DNA of 64,000 nucleotides from Thiotrichaceae bacterium. Its GTDB lineage: Bacteria; Pseudomonadota; Gammaproteobacteria; Thiotrichales; Thiotrichaceae. Positions within the stretch are counted from its first letter, which is position 1; each line of letters begins with the position of its first letter. This document shows positions 44,233-53,243 of the stretch, piece after piece. The notes below the pieces were generated by a model. It had not been told where the DNA came from and did not search any database. It worked only from the letters and a program-made list of their open reading frames with translations. Both the position numbers and the translations under genes were made by a program. The stretch is from NCBI GenBank assembly GCA_026989335.1, contig JALSJN010000075.1, forward strand, positions 62,001-126,000, in the 5' to 3' direction.

Positions 44233-46119
44233 ATGCTTCAGAGTATTAACGATAGAGCGAGCAGCTGGCTGGCTTATGTAATTATTGGGTTAATTGTTTT
44301 TTCATTTGCATTGTTTGGAATTGGCTCATACCTAGGTGGAAGTGATGCATTAGTTGCAGCCACGGTGAATGGTGAAAAAATTCTAGCTGACCGAATTCAA
44401 AGCACGGTTGTTTCCTTAAGACAGCGTGGTCAAAATGACCCAGCGATTAAGCAAAAAGTCCTAGAGTCAGCTGTTAATGACGTAATTTTAAGTCAGCAAG
44501 CGAAAGAGAGTGGCTTTAGAGCCAGTAATCAAGAAGTCTATGATTGGATTTCATCAAATCCAGAGTTTCAAAAAGACGGTAAATTTGACCCTGCAACCTA
44601 TGAGTTATTATTGGCTTCGTCTCGGCGTTCTAAAGTAGACTACGAAGCTAATATTAGAAGTATGTTAACAAACCAGCAGATGACTCGTGCGATTAGCGAG
44701 TCGGCATTCCTGCCTGTTGCTGAATTACAACGGTTTCAAAAGTTACAAAATCAAACACGTAGTGGTGAAACGGTTACTTTGAGAATGTCTGATTTTGAGT
44801 CTAGTGTTAAGATAGACGATGCTGAAATTAAAACCTATTACGACGCAAACCTTGCAAAATTCATGACGAAAGAGAAGGTGAAGTTACAAGCTGTTGCGCT
44901 GAATCAAGCAGATTTAGAGGGAAAAGTTGAGTTGATGGGTGATACTTTGCAAACAATTTATGATGATAACCTTGATCGTTATGTAGAGCCTGAGCAACGT
45001 AAACTGGCTCATATTTTAATTAAAATAGGTGAGGGGCCGGATGCAGAAAATAAGGCAAAAGAGAAAGCCTTAACACTGTTTGATGACATTATCGCTGACG
45101 AAATAACGTTCGAAAAAGCGGCAACGACGATTTCTGAAGATAAAATAGCGGCAAAAAAATCGGGTGAACTTGGCTTGATTGTTAGAGGTGATATGGGGAA
45201 AGCATTTGAGGATGCTGCTTTCTCACTAGAAAAAGGAAAAATATCTGAGCCTACACTGACAGATGCGGGGTTTGAGATTATTAAGTTACTGGACATTGTT
45301 CCATCAAAGCAAAAGTCGTTTGATGTCGTTAAAACCGATATTGAGAAAGAGTATCGTGTTGAACAAGCTGAAAAGACGTTTGCTAATAACTCTGAAAAAT
45401 TAGAAACTTTAGCATTTGAAAATGATTCAAGTTTAGAAATGGCAGCAGACTCATTAGAAACAAAAGTGCAAGAGTCTGACTGGATAGAAAGGGGAATGGT
45501 AGTAAAACCAAATCCTGATAATCTATTTATGTCACCAAAAATATTGGCTACTGCATTTGGTGAGGATGTTTTAAATAAAGGGAAAAACTCAGAACTCATT
45601 GAAATAGATAGTCAAACGGTTGCGGTAATACGTGTACAAGAGCATCAGTTGCCACAACAAAAGTCTATGGCGGATGTAGCTGATGATATTAAAGCAATTC
45701 TGAAAACAGACAAGACGCGTAAATTGTTAATAGAAAAAGGTGAATTAGCGCTTAAAACGGTGCAGAAATCTGGTCAGTGGTCTTCAATCAGCAGTACGAT
45801 AGGTTCACTTGATAAGTTGGAAAAGCTTGAGTCTGTAAGGCGTACGGATAGAAAAATATCTGCTGAACTTGTTGATAAGTTCTTTAGTATGGGTAAGCCA
45901 AGCGGTGAAAAAACACTATTCTCAAATGTTATTTTACCCTCAGGTGATTATGTTTTGGTGGGCTTAAATACTGTAAAAGAGGGTGTGGTAGAAAAGACTG
46001 AAGCTGACATTATGCAGACTGTTCTAGCAAGTTCTTATGCCTCTGCAGAACAAAATGCACTCCTAAAATCATTAAGAAATCAGGCAAAAGTAGAGCTTTT
46101 CCCTGAAATAATTGAGTAG
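44233..46119 (+). CDS. ppiD: Periplasmic folding chaperone / peptidyl-prolyl isomerase PpiD
   Basis: A 628-residue protein anchored in the inner membrane by one N-terminal helix (WLAYVIIGLIVFSFALFGIGSYLGG, residues about 12-36) with the bulk in the periplasm. A SurA-like N-terminal chaperone domain (VNDVILSQQAKESGFRASNQEV near 80-100) is followed by a parvulin domain at about 255-355, where RKLAHILIKIGEG opens the PPIase fold. Length matches E. coli PpiD (623 residues). In many gammaproteobacteria ppiD follows hupB directly; here 11.8 kb separate them. Confidence 0.95.
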   Translation: MLQSINDRASSWLAYVIIGLIVFSFALFGIGSYLGGSDALVAATVNGEKILADRIQSTVVSLRQRGQNDPAIKQKVLESAVNDVILSQQAKESGFRASNQEVYDWISSNPEFQKDGKFDPATYELLLASSRRSKVDYEANIRSMLTNQQMTRAISESAFLPVAELQRFQKLQNQTRSGETVTLRMSDFESSVKIDDAEIKTYYDANLAKFMTKEKVKLQAVALNQADLEGKVELMGDTLQTIYDDNLDRYVEPEQRKLAHILIKIGEGPDAENKAKEKALTLFDDIIADEITFEKAATTISEDKIAAKKSGELGLIVRGDMGKAFEDAAFSLEKGKISEPTLTDAGFEIIKLLDIVPSKQKSFDVVKTDIEKEYRVEQAEKTFANNSEKLETLAFENDSSLEMAADSLETKVQESDWIERGMVVKPNPDNLFMSPKILATAFGEDVLNKGKNSELIEIDSQTVAVIRVQEHQLPQQKSMADVADDIKAILKTDKTRKLLIEKGELALKTVQKSGQWSSISSTIGSLDKLEKLESVRRTDRKISAELVDKFFSMGKPSGEKTLFSNVILPSGDYVLVGLNTVKEGVVEKTEADIMQTVLASSYASAEQNALLKSLRNQAKVELFPEIIE

Positions 46120-46155
46120 TTACCGCCTTTGGGTCTATTTAATAGCTGGTAAGTG

Positions 46156-46186
46156 AGGCGATGTTATTAATAACATCGCCTTTTTA
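46156..46186 (+). terminator. Intrinsic terminator after ppiD
   Basis: A GGCGATGTTA / TAACATCGCC stem with a very small loop, followed by a T-run. The hairpin is close to perfect. Confidence 0.92.
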
Positions 46187-46209
46187 TTTAAAGCTCGAAA
46201 GGTTAGTGT

Positions 46210-46371
46210 CTTAAACCCTAGTTCCCAGATAGAAACGAGAGTGAGAGTGCAAACCATGGTTTGCAGGGCATTTCAAAATAACCGATTCGCTGTAGGTTTA
46301 CCTGAAATTTGAGGTGTCTGTGGAATTAAAGACGCTGCTATCATGTGCTTCTATCTGGGGTTAGGGCTAAG
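46210..46371. repeat. Family B element, copy 3
   Basis: About 162 bp with inverted ends: TTAAACCCTAGTTCCCAGAT on the left, and CTATCTGGGGTTAGGGCTAA on the right (reverse complement TTAGCCCTAACCCCAGATAG). The interior ATTTCAAAATAACCGATTCG matches the core of copies 1 and 2. Nothing else is recognised between 46120 and 46519. Confidence 0.7.
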
Positions 46372-46519
46372 TACGATAGAGCTCATGCCAAAGATAATAA
46401 CGCCAAATTTCTGTCGGGTTGAAACTTATGCTATAAAGCTAGTCTTACTAGAAAGTTGAATTAATCAATAGAGCTATTTGAGTCTTCAGATAATAAAGGT
46501 TTCTTAACAGGAAAATACC

Positions 46520-47134
46520 ATGAACAAAAGCCCATTAAAATCATTATTATTTATCGTATTGAGTATCGTTTTATTATTAACAGCTTGTACCGAGACTCAA
46601 TCTCCTAAGCAGGTGAGCCAACAGTTTTGGGAGGCCGTACAGAAACGTGATATGGAAACCGCAAAGCAATTATCAACATGGGAGACGGTTGATTATCTTA
46701 AGTATCTGAAAGTTGACAAACTCCACCCGGAACGTTTTGAGTTGGGCGAAGAGATGTTGGGCGAAAAAAGCGCACAGATTAGCACCACTTTATACACCAG
46801 CCGCCAAGGGTCGTCGGGTATTAAAGTTCCAGGTGTGACCGTGTTGGTTAAGATAGAGCAGGGCTGGCGTGTTGATGTGAAGCAAACCCTCAGCACAGTA
46901 GTCAAAGAAACGGTGAATAATGTGTTTGAGCAATTAAATGGTTTGATGCAAGAAGGTGTGAGTGAACTTGATAAAGTGTTATCTGAATCGATGAATGAAC
47001 TGGGTAAGGCGCTTGACCAAGGAGCTAAAGAGCTAAGAAAGGAGCTCTTAATAAGCCAATTTTTCCACAACCTCGGCGATTGCAACCGCAACCCGAAAAG
47101 AATATCAGCTTATAAGTACTTAATTTCTAGATAG
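46520..47134 (+). CDS. Putative lipoprotein with repeat-like C-terminal tail
   Basis: A 204-residue protein with a lipoprotein signal (LLLTAC, Cys at residue 23). The mature part begins with KQVSQQFWEAVQKRDMETAKQL, a DUF4878/NTF2-like pattern used by small envelope lipoproteins. A helical stretch (EQLNGLMQEGVSELDKVLSES) follows at about 135-160. The last 30 residues (SQFFHNLGDCNRNPKRISAYK...) differ in composition, and their DNA (47048-47134) loosely resembles family A repeat sequence. The 3' end may therefore have been altered by a repeat, with loss of the original C-terminus. Function unknown; probably in the outer membrane. Confidence 0.6.
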   Translation: MNKSPLKSLLFIVLSIVLLLTACTETQSPKQVSQQFWEAVQKRDMETAKQLSTWETVDYLKYLKVDKLHPERFELGEEMLGEKSAQISTTLYTSRQGSSGIKVPGVTVLVKIEQGWRVDVKQTLSTVVKETVNNVFEQLNGLMQEGVSELDKVLSESMNELGKALDQGAKELRKELLISQFFHNLGDCNRNPKRISAYKYLISR

Positions 47135-47159
47135 GTAGTTGGTAGTTAGATAGTAGTGC

Positions 47160-47192
47160 TGGAGCGGTTAACTTAATCAGGCTCTTCTTACG
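47160..47192. repeat. Family A element, probable terminal fragment
   Basis: TTAACTTAATCAGGCTCTTCTTA resembles the right end of family A (CGACTTAATCAGGCTTTCCTTA). The region to its left (47040-47160) has only weak likeness to the family A left arm. The fau stop codon (TGA, on the minus strand) lies inside this fragment. Confidence 0.45.
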
Positions 47193-47809
47193 GATATAAA
47201 GTGGCTTTCCGTTGCTATGTAATTCAGTGGAACATCCCAATATTCAGCCTTTAAGGATGCTACTTCCTGAAAACTATAAGCAACCCCTATTAATAGTGGC
47301 TTGCGAGTCTTTTTCTTAAGAAACTCAAAGGTTCTATCGTAAAAACCACCACCCATGCCTAAACGGTTACCCTGTTTATCGAAGCCTAATAAAGGCATTA
47401 AAACTAAATCTAACGCATCGCCTGTGATTAATTCATCTTTATTACAGACGGGTTCTGGGATTGAAAAACGATTTTCGGAAAATTCACTTTCACTTGAAAA
47501 AGGTGCAAATAACAATGATTCATTGTCGCCTTGTAAAATGGGTAGGTAGAACTGCTTGTTATTATTGGCAGCGAAACTTCTTAGTTGGGCGAGAGGAAGA
47601 GGGTCAGCTTCACCTTGAACAGGTGAGTAGACGGCAATATGTTTTGCTGATACGTATGCAGATGAATGGGATATATGTAAAACAATACTCGCAGATTTTT
47701 CCTGTTGCAAGGTGCTAGAAAGGTCATTTCGTTGTTGACGGAGTGACTTTCGTAAGGCTTGTTTATCGTCTGAGGTTCGCTGCATATTTTCATTGTCTGA
47801 TAAATTCAT
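47177..47809 (-). CDS. fau: 5-formyltetrahydrofolate cyclo-ligase
   Basis: A 210-residue enzyme that converts 5-formyl-THF to 5,10-methenyl-THF with ATP, as YgfA does in E. coli. LRKSLRQQRNDLS near the N-terminus binds nucleotide phosphate, and DLVLMPLLGFDKQGNRLGMGGGFYDRTF at about 132-160 is the family signature. The start used is ATG 47809; a TTG two codons upstream is also possible. The last residues (FISVRRA) and the stop lie in a family A fragment, so the terminus may have been modified. In many gammaproteobacteria 6S RNA sits just upstream of this gene; none was recognised here. Confidence 0.93.
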   Translation of the reverse strand: MNLSDNENMQRTSDDKQALRKSLRQQRNDLSSTLQQEKSASIVLHISHSSAYVSAKHIAVYSPVQGEADPLPLAQLRSFAANNNKQFYLPILQGDNESLLFAPFSSESEFSENRFSIPEPVCNKDELITGDALDLVLMPLLGFDKQGNRLGMGGGFYDRTFEFLKKKTRKPLLIGVAYSFQEVASLKAEYWDVPLNYIATESHFISVRRA

Positions 47810-47826
47810 CACCAAATTATGGCAAT

Positions 47827-47856
47827 AAAAAAGCCATCTGAAAAGATGGCTTTTTT
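47827..47856. terminator. Intrinsic terminator between mltD and fau
   Basis: A-run, then GCCATC/GATGGC stem with a 6-nt loop and a run of six T residues. It lies 11 bp after the mltD stop and just before fau, both on the minus strand. The symmetry allows use in both directions. Confidence 0.88.
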
Positions 47857-47867
47857 AGGTGGATAAT

Positions 47868-49400
47868 TTAAGAGTATCGTTTACCTTTTCTCAAGGCAAC
47901 TTTGAGTCGTTTCCCAGGCCAAATTTTATTACTTCTTAGCTTGTTTAAACGTTTTAAACGTTTAACAGAGATGCCGTGCCTTTTGGCTATTTGATAAAGA
48001 TTATCACCTAGCTTTACTCTTACATAGCGATAACGTCTCTTTTTGGAGTAACGCTTTTTATAACGTTTCTTTTTGCTAGGTTGGTATGCATATTTATTAT
48101 GTACATCACGCGCAGTAGGAAGGCGGTGAATAATTTGTGTTAAACGTCCTGCGTGACGGCGCGGTAATAGTATCTCATTTGAAATACGTGGTGTGGTTAT
48201 ACCGTGTAAGAATGCAGAGTTGAGTATCGTTAAGGTATCTGAAGGAAGGCCTGCTGTAGTGGCTGCCTTTCTTAGGTTTACCGCTTTATTAATACGTATA
48301 CTGGTTAATGCAATTTGGTTCGGAATGCCGCGCAAGTGAACGCCATAAGCTCTTGGATTGCGGAATATTTGTTTAAAGGCTAATAGACGCGGTACATATT
48401 GTCTGGTTTCTCTTGGGAGGTTTAAGCTCCAGTAGTCAGTGCGCATACCACGACGTCTATTGTTAGCTATTTCGCGTGCAACACGGTATTCGCCACAATT
48501 GTAAGCCGCTAAAGAGAGTAACCAATCACCTTTAAACTGGCGATTCAGCGTTTGTAAGTAAGACAGGGCAGCCTTAGTTGCTTTAATCGGGTCAAGTCGT
48601 GCATCATAACTGCGGGTTCGGTGTAGTCCAAAACGACGACCTGTACCTGGAATAAACTGCCACATCCCCGCAGCGCCTGCATGTGAATATGCAGCGTTAC
48701 GGTATGCACTTTCTACGAAGGGTAATAAGGCAAGTTCTGTTGGCATGTTACGGCGGTTGATTTCATTCACAACCATGTACAAAAAGTCTGAAGAGCGATC
48801 AGCTAACTGTTGAATCCTTGCCGGACTTCTTGAAAATTCCCTCGTAAATCGTTTTACTAAAGGCTTATGCTTATGGTTATAATCCCTAATTCTGAAGCCT
48901 TGGTATATACGGTCCCAAACATTGTTATGGGTTTGTTGTGGGCGGTATTGTTGTCTAGCCTGTGGAGCTCGATATTGATGGGTGCTACGTGAATTACTTA
49001 CGTGCCTAGCTTGAGCAAGTTGACGTTGCCTTTGTTGGATTTTTTGTTGGCGTTGTACGTTGAGACGATACATATGCGCTTTTCTACGCGCGGTATTTTC
49101 TTTTAGTATTTGTAAGCGTTTGCGGGCGTAAGGGTCAGCTTTTCTGACTTGTCTGATTCTTTGTAGCTGTGTACTAGGTTTTTGTTTTACGATTCTCGCC
49201 GGTCTAGCAGGTGCAGGTCGTGCTTGCTGCTTGGGTGCGCGGTAAACAGGTGGAGTGTTAGTTAAGCCGAGTTGAGCGGCAGCAGCACGTAAATCACTAT
49301 TGACAGGCTGAGCAATAGCAGGTGTAGTGAAAAAGCTGGCACAAAAAATGAGTGTGGTAACAAGCGAAAGTGTTACCTTAGACGGTCTTTTATTAGTCAT
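47868..49400 (-). CDS. mltD: Membrane-bound lytic murein transglycosylase D
   Basis: A 510-residue periplasmic muramidase. A signal peptide (LSLVTTLIFCASFFTTPAIA) is cleaved near residue 30; there is no lipobox, unlike E. coli MltD. A very Arg/Gln-rich linker (about 55-165) precedes the SLT domain, where LPTELALLPFVESAYRNAAYSHAGAAGMWQFIPGTG near 218-255 holds the catalytic Glu (E in FVESAY). One C-terminal LysM domain (VKLGDNLYQIAKRHGISVKRL near 458-478) binds peptidoglycan; E. coli MltD has two. It is divergent from the methyltransferase gene, the usual gammaproteobacterial context near rnhA-dnaQ. Confidence 0.92.
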   Translation of the reverse strand: MTNKRPSKVTLSLVTTLIFCASFFTTPAIAQPVNSDLRAAAAQLGLTNTPPVYRAPKQQARPAPARPARIVKQKPSTQLQRIRQVRKADPYARKRLQILKENTARRKAHMYRLNVQRQQKIQQRQRQLAQARHVSNSRSTHQYRAPQARQQYRPQQTHNNVWDRIYQGFRIRDYNHKHKPLVKRFTREFSRSPARIQQLADRSSDFLYMVVNEINRRNMPTELALLPFVESAYRNAAYSHAGAAGMWQFIPGTGRRFGLHRTRSYDARLDPIKATKAALSYLQTLNRQFKGDWLLSLAAYNCGEYRVAREIANNRRRGMRTDYWSLNLPRETRQYVPRLLAFKQIFRNPRAYGVHLRGIPNQIALTSIRINKAVNLRKAATTAGLPSDTLTILNSAFLHGITTPRISNEILLPRRHAGRLTQIIHRLPTARDVHNKYAYQPSKKKRYKKRYSKKRRYRYVRVKLGDNLYQIAKRHGISVKRLKRLNKLRSNKIWPGKRLKVALRKGKRYS

Positions 49401-49571
49401 GAATCCCTTTAATCCCTAAATTAATTCGTACGACAGAAGTCATTTTAGTGCTTTATTTTATTTTCATGTTTATTATGAAAATATATGAAAAATATAAAGT
49501 TTTTAGTATGTATGTCGAACGGTGGCTAAATATAGTACGATATGGCTCTAATCGCAAGGAGAGAATGGTTT

Positions 49572-50393
49572 ATGAAATTGAAAAAAAAGTCTATTGAGTC
49601 TCTTTCGGGGTGGTATAAAACGCAATCTGGCCAAGCTACTTTAACTAAGTTGGATGAGCAATGTGCGGAGGTGTTGTCTGAAATATTTGGTTATTATGCG
49701 GTTGAAATGGGCGTGTTAAGTGGTCAACACAGTCTATTGCAACAAACAAGAATCGCCACAAGTTTTACGCTGATTGACAAAGCAGGAAGCAACTTATTAT
49801 CTATTAAGCCGAAAAAAAGAATTGAAGGTGATCAGCTAGAAACTTTTTCAACCTTAATTTCTAGTAATGAACAACTGCCTCTTGCAACCGACAATATTGA
49901 TTTAGTATTAGGGACACACGTATTAGAATTATCGAAAGACCCGCATCAAGTACTGCGTGAAATTGATAGGGTATTGGTTCCCGAAGGACATTGTATTTTA
50001 ATTGGTTTTAATCCTTTTGCCATTAGTGGTTTGGCTGATCAATTGCGGTCAAAAATATTACGAAAAAAAGAGCCTTTTGAATTGCGGAGTGCTTCTAGGA
50101 TCAGGGATTGGTTCTCTTTATTAGGATTTGAGGTTTTAGATGTTCACTACATGGGATTACGCCCAAATGTGAAAAGTAAAAAATTATTTGATAGCCTCTC
50201 TAAGTTAGAAAATTGGGGCGAAATAGCAGGGCCGCTTTTAGGTAAGTTATATATGATACACGCGAAAAAACAGGTGGTGGCGATGACACCGTACAAGAAG
50301 GTTTGGCGTGCACCTGCAGTGCTTAGTGGTGGGAAAGTCGTGTTGAATAATACCGCACAAAAAGTACGCCGTGAAAATTACTCAAATTATTAA
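49572..50393 (+). CDS. SAM-dependent methyltransferase (YafS-like)
   Basis: A 273-residue class I methyltransferase of the YafS type. The family core reads [48 protein letters not shown] at about 102-150, with the D-x-V/I-x-G-x-H-x-L-E pattern. The start used is ATG 49572, with AAGGAG ten bases upstream; a longer frame from 49542 lacks a site. YafS sits next to rnhA in E. coli, and the same arrangement holds here. The substrate is unknown. Confidence 0.85.
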   Translation: MKLKKKSIESLSGWYKTQSGQATLTKLDEQCAEVLSEIFGYYAVEMGVLSGQHSLLQQTRIATSFTLIDKAGSNLLSIKPKKRIEGDQLETFSTLISSNEQLPLATDNIDLVLGTHVLELSKDPHQVLREIDRVLVPEGHCILIGFNPFAISGLADQLRSKILRKKEPFELRSASRIRDWFSLLGFEVLDVHYMGLRPNVKSKKLFDSLSKLENWGEIAGPLLGKLYMIHAKKQVVAMTPYKKVWRAPAVLSGGKVVLNNTAQKVRRENYSNY

Positions 50394-50407
50394 TACCTCG
50401 TAACCTT

Positions 50408-50863
50408 ATGTCTACAAATGAAAATAAAGTGACCATCTATACGGATGGTGGATGTCGCGGTAACCCAGGCCCTGGTGGTTGGGGGGCTGTTTTAGAGTAT
50501 GGAAGTTCTACCAAAGAGCTTTACGGCTACGAACAAGAAACAACTAACAATCGTATGGAGTTAATGGCGGCTATTCAAGCTTTAGAGCTTCTGAAGCGCC
50601 CTTGCACCGTATCATTAACAACAGACTCACAATATGTTCGCCAAGGTATACTTGAGTGGATGGAAGGATGGAAGTCACGGGGCTGGAAAACAGCAGCGAA
50701 AAAGCCTGTGAAAAATAAAGACTTATGGCAGCGTCTTGATGAAGCCACTCAAAAACATGAAATTGAATGGCATTGGGTGAAAGGCCATAGTGGGCACGCT
50801 GGCAATGAACGAGCAGATGATTTGGCTAATCGTGCGATGGATGAAAAATCGGGAAATTCGTAA
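50408..50863 (+). CDS. rnhA: Ribonuclease HI
   Basis: A 151-residue enzyme cleaving RNA in RNA-DNA hybrids. The catalytic acids are visible: D13 ([17 protein letters not shown]), E51 ([10 protein letters not shown]), D73 (TTDSQYV) and D137 (NERADDLA), with the His in KGHSGH. The length matches E. coli RNase HI. It lies 14 bp after the methyltransferase gene and 21 bp before the dnaQ start, forming one operon. Confidence 0.97.
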   Translation: MSTNENKVTIYTDGGCRGNPGPGGWGAVLEYGSSTKELYGYEQETTNNRMELMAAIQALELLKRPCTVSLTTDSQYVRQGILEWMEGWKSRGWKTAAKKPVKNKDLWQRLDEATQKHEIEWHWVKGHSGHAGNERADDLANRAMDEKSGNS

Positions 50864-50884
50864 AGAATATTGGAAAGCAAAAGA

Positions 50885-51601
50885 ATGAAAGAAGCAGAAG
50901 GGCATCGGCAAATATTTTTAGACACTGAAACCACGGGTTTAGAGATTCGTGAAGGAAACCGAATTATCGAAATAGGTTGTGTCGAAATGATTGACCGTAA
51001 GCTGACGGGTAATAACTATCATCAATATATAAAAGTAGACCGCGAAAGTGAGGAAGGCGCATTAGCGGTTCATGGGATTACTACCGCATTCTTATTCGAT
51101 AAGCCGGTCTTTTCAGAAATCATTGGTACATTTTTAAGTTATATACAAGGTGCAGAATTAATTATTCATAACGCACCTTTTGATATTGGTTTCTTGAATA
51201 ATGAGTTATTGCTTGCGGATTACTCGCAAAAGATTGAGACGCTTTGTGATATTAACGATAGCCTTGTGCTTGCAAGGCAAATGCACCCTGGGCAAAGAAA
51301 CACCTTGGATGCGTTGTGTAAACGTTATGATATAAAAAATGAGCACCGTACTTTACACGGCGCACTATTAGACTCAGAAATTTTGGCAGATGTTTACCTT
51401 GCGATGACGGGAGGTCAAAAGGGTTTATCGTTTGGTGAAGAAAACTCAGGTGAGTCAGGTGTTGCTAATTATTCCTTTGAAAAGCTTTCTTCGCTGCGAA
51501 GCCCAACTTTGGTGATTAAAGCTTCCGATGAAGAATTACTGGCGCACCAGAAATATCTAGAAAATATAGAAAAGGATGGTGTAAAGCCAATCTGGCATTA
51601 A
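50885..51601 (+). CDS. dnaQ: DNA polymerase III epsilon subunit (3'-5' exonuclease)
   Basis: A 238-residue DnaQ proofreading exonuclease. The DEDDh motifs are FLDTETTG near 11-18, HNAPFDIGFLNNE near 96-108 and HGALLDSEILADVY near 152-165, with the catalytic His. A flexible C-terminal tail (about 185-238) would bind the alpha polymerase subunit. The start used is ATG 50885; a TTG five codons upstream is possible. The rnhA-dnaQ order is normal. Confidence 0.96.
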   Translation: MKEAEGHRQIFLDTETTGLEIREGNRIIEIGCVEMIDRKLTGNNYHQYIKVDRESEEGALAVHGITTAFLFDKPVFSEIIGTFLSYIQGAELIIHNAPFDIGFLNNELLLADYSQKIETLCDINDSLVLARQMHPGQRNTLDALCKRYDIKNEHRTLHGALLDSEILADVYLAMTGGQKGLSFGEENSGESGVANYSFEKLSSLRSPTLVIKASDEELLAHQKYLENIEKDGVKPIWH

Positions 51602-51618
51602 TGCTTCTTTAGTTTTTC

Positions 51619-52101
51619 TTAACGACCTTTTAAAATTCGTTGTTTATCACGATTCCAATCTCGCTCTTTGGAAACTGCACGTTTATCGTGTGTTTGTTTG
51701 CCTTTACCAACACCAATTTCAAGTTTGACCTTATTGTGTTTCCAATACAAAGATAGAGGTAAAATGGTATAACCTTTGCGATCCACCGCAGCGGCTAATT
51801 TCACAATCTCATAATCATGTAATAATAACTTTCGAATCCGTGTGGCCATCGGGTTGATATGGGTGGATGCCGAAAGTAATGGGGTGAACTGCGCGCCCGA
51901 CATCCATACCTCACGATTTTTGACAAAAACATAGGCTTCTTTGAGTTGGGCGCGACCATCCCGCAGGCTTTTGACTTCCCAGCCTTCCAGTACGAGACCA
52001 GCCTCGTAAGTATCTTCGATAAAATAGTCATGGCGCGCAACTTTATTGGTTGCGATAGTTTTTCCGCCGTGACCTTTCTTCTTTTTATTTTTTTTTGCCA
52101 T
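51619..52101 (-). CDS. smpB: tmRNA-binding protein SmpB
   Basis: A 160-residue ribosome-rescue factor that carries tmRNA into stalled ribosomes. [37 protein letters not shown] is the conserved barrel, and the basic C-terminal tail ([23 protein letters not shown]) enters the mRNA channel. The start used is ATG 52101; the longer frame to 52161 would add a hydrophobic stretch not found in the family. ssrA (tmRNA) was not seen in the window. It is divergent from ratA. Confidence 0.97.
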   Translation of the reverse strand: MAKKNKKKKGHGGKTIATNKVARHDYFIEDTYEAGLVLEGWEVKSLRDGRAQLKEAYVFVKNREVWMSGAQFTPLLSASTHINPMATRIRKLLLHDYEIVKLAAAVDRKGYTILPLSLYWKHNKVKLEIGVGKGKQTHDKRAVSKERDWNRDKQRILKGR

Positions 52102-52204
52102 GTGTTTTTTGCTAGATAAGTAAAGCGTTAAGATTAAAAAGAGGATTATAGCGCAACACACTGCTAGAATGCCTTATATTATTTCAGTAGTTGGTTTGAA
52201 AAGA

Positions 52205-52636
52205 ATGCCTCATATCTCTCGTAGCGCCTTAGTCCCATTTAGTGCCGAGCAAATGTATAACTTGGTCGATAAAATTGATGCTTATCATGAGTTTTTACCA
52301 TGGTGTGGCTATTCACAAGAAATAGATCGAGGCGACGACTGGGTTAAAGGCTCAGTAACGATTGAGAAAGGAGGGCTCAATAAAACCTTTACGACAAAAA
52401 ACTACCTTAAAAAAAATGAGAAAATTGAATTAACACTGGTGGATGGGCCTTTTAAAGAGTTGCAAGGCTTTTGGACATTTGATGCTTTAAAAGAAGATGC
52501 ATGTAAAATATCTTTAGAATTGGACTATGAATTTTCGAGTAAAATGTTAGGTCTTGTGGTTGGTCCTGTATTTAACCAGATCGCCAATGCCATGGTAGAT
52601 TCATTTGTAAAAGAGGCACGTGTGAAATATGGCTGA
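52205..52636 (+). CDS. ratA: RatA/PasT-like START-domain protein
   Basis: A 143-residue Coq10/START-domain protein. MPHISRSALVPFSAEQMYNLVDKIDAYHEFLPWC is the hallmark, followed by VTIEKGGLNKTFTTKN and ending with GLVVGPVFNQIANAMVDSFVKEA. In E. coli RatA (PasT) is reported as a ribosome-association toxin or ubiquinone-related factor. The MPHI start at 52205 fits the family better than the upstream ATG at 52169. It overlaps rnfH by 8 bp. Confidence 0.93.
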   Translation: MPHISRSALVPFSAEQMYNLVDKIDAYHEFLPWCGYSQEIDRGDDWVKGSVTIEKGGLNKTFTTKNYLKKNEKIELTLVDGPFKELQGFWTFDALKEDACKISLELDYEFSSKMLGLVVGPVFNQIANAMVDSFVKEARVKYG

Positions 52637-52964
52637 TAACAAACTCGCTGTAGAAGTTGTATATGCTTTGCCTGAGGAGCAAACACTGCTCAGTGTTATG
52701 GTTGAAGACGGCGCTACCGTTAAAGATGTCATATTACAGTCTACTATATTGCAAGAGTACCCTGATCTTAATATCGATTCGTTAACCGTTGGGTTATTCG
52801 GTAAAGCCACAAAAATGACTCAAGTCGTTCGAGAAAAGGATAGGGTAGAGATATACCGTCCTTTAATTGCAGACCCTAAAGAGGTTCGTAAACGCAAAGC
52901 AGCAGAAGGTAAAAAACTAAAAAAAGGCGGCGCTGATGCATCAGAAAATAAGGTGATACAATGA
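52629..52964 (+). CDS. rnfH: RnfH-family ubiquitin-like protein (RatB/PasI)
   Basis: A 111-residue beta-grasp protein. AVEVVYALPEEQTLLSVMVEDGATVKDVI at the start and VGLFGKATKMTQVVREKDRVEIYRPLIADPKEVRKRKA at about 58-95 are typical of RnfH/RatB. It is paired with ratA in most gammaproteobacteria and is described as the antitoxin PasI in E. coli strains. The tail is Lys-rich. It overlaps the next small gene by 4 bp (ATGA). Confidence 0.94.
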   Translation: MADNKLAVEVVYALPEEQTLLSVMVEDGATVKDVILQSTILQEYPDLNIDSLTVGLFGKATKMTQVVREKDRVEIYRPLIADPKEVRKRKAAEGKKLKKGGADASENKVIQ

Positions 52965-53224
52965 GGGGGATGGTGCCGATGGACCCTCAAACTAGCGTAT
53001 CTCAACAGCAGTTTGCTCTGATTTACTTGCCGAATAAAGATCGCACAACAAAAAAACGCCGTAATAAACGCTTTCCAGCAAGTTGTGTGGAAGTTAAAGA
53101 ATCAAAGAGTCTGGCGATCGAAGCCGCTAAAGTTAACGATAAAAAGTATGCTGCAATCGTGATAGGGCCATCGAAATCATCAGAAGGGCAATACATATAC
53201 TACTTACAAGCGTGGCTGGAGTAG
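52961..53224 (+). CDS. Small protein added to the ratA-rnfH operon
   Basis: An 87-residue basic protein overlapping rnfH by 4 bp (ATGA), so it is translated by coupling. The central part is Lys/Arg-rich (NKDRTTKKRRNKRFPASCV), the end has predicted strands and aromatics (AAIVIGPSKSSEGQYIYYLQAW). No family was recognised. The overlap and lack of stops argue it is real. A DNA- or RNA-binding role can be imagined from the charge but is not supported further. Confidence 0.7.
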   Translation: MRGMVPMDPQTSVSQQQFALIYLPNKDRTTKKRRNKRFPASCVEVKESKSLAIEAAKVNDKKYAAIVIGPSKSSEGQYIYYLQAWLE

Positions 53225-53243
53225 GAGGAGGCATTAATGCCTC

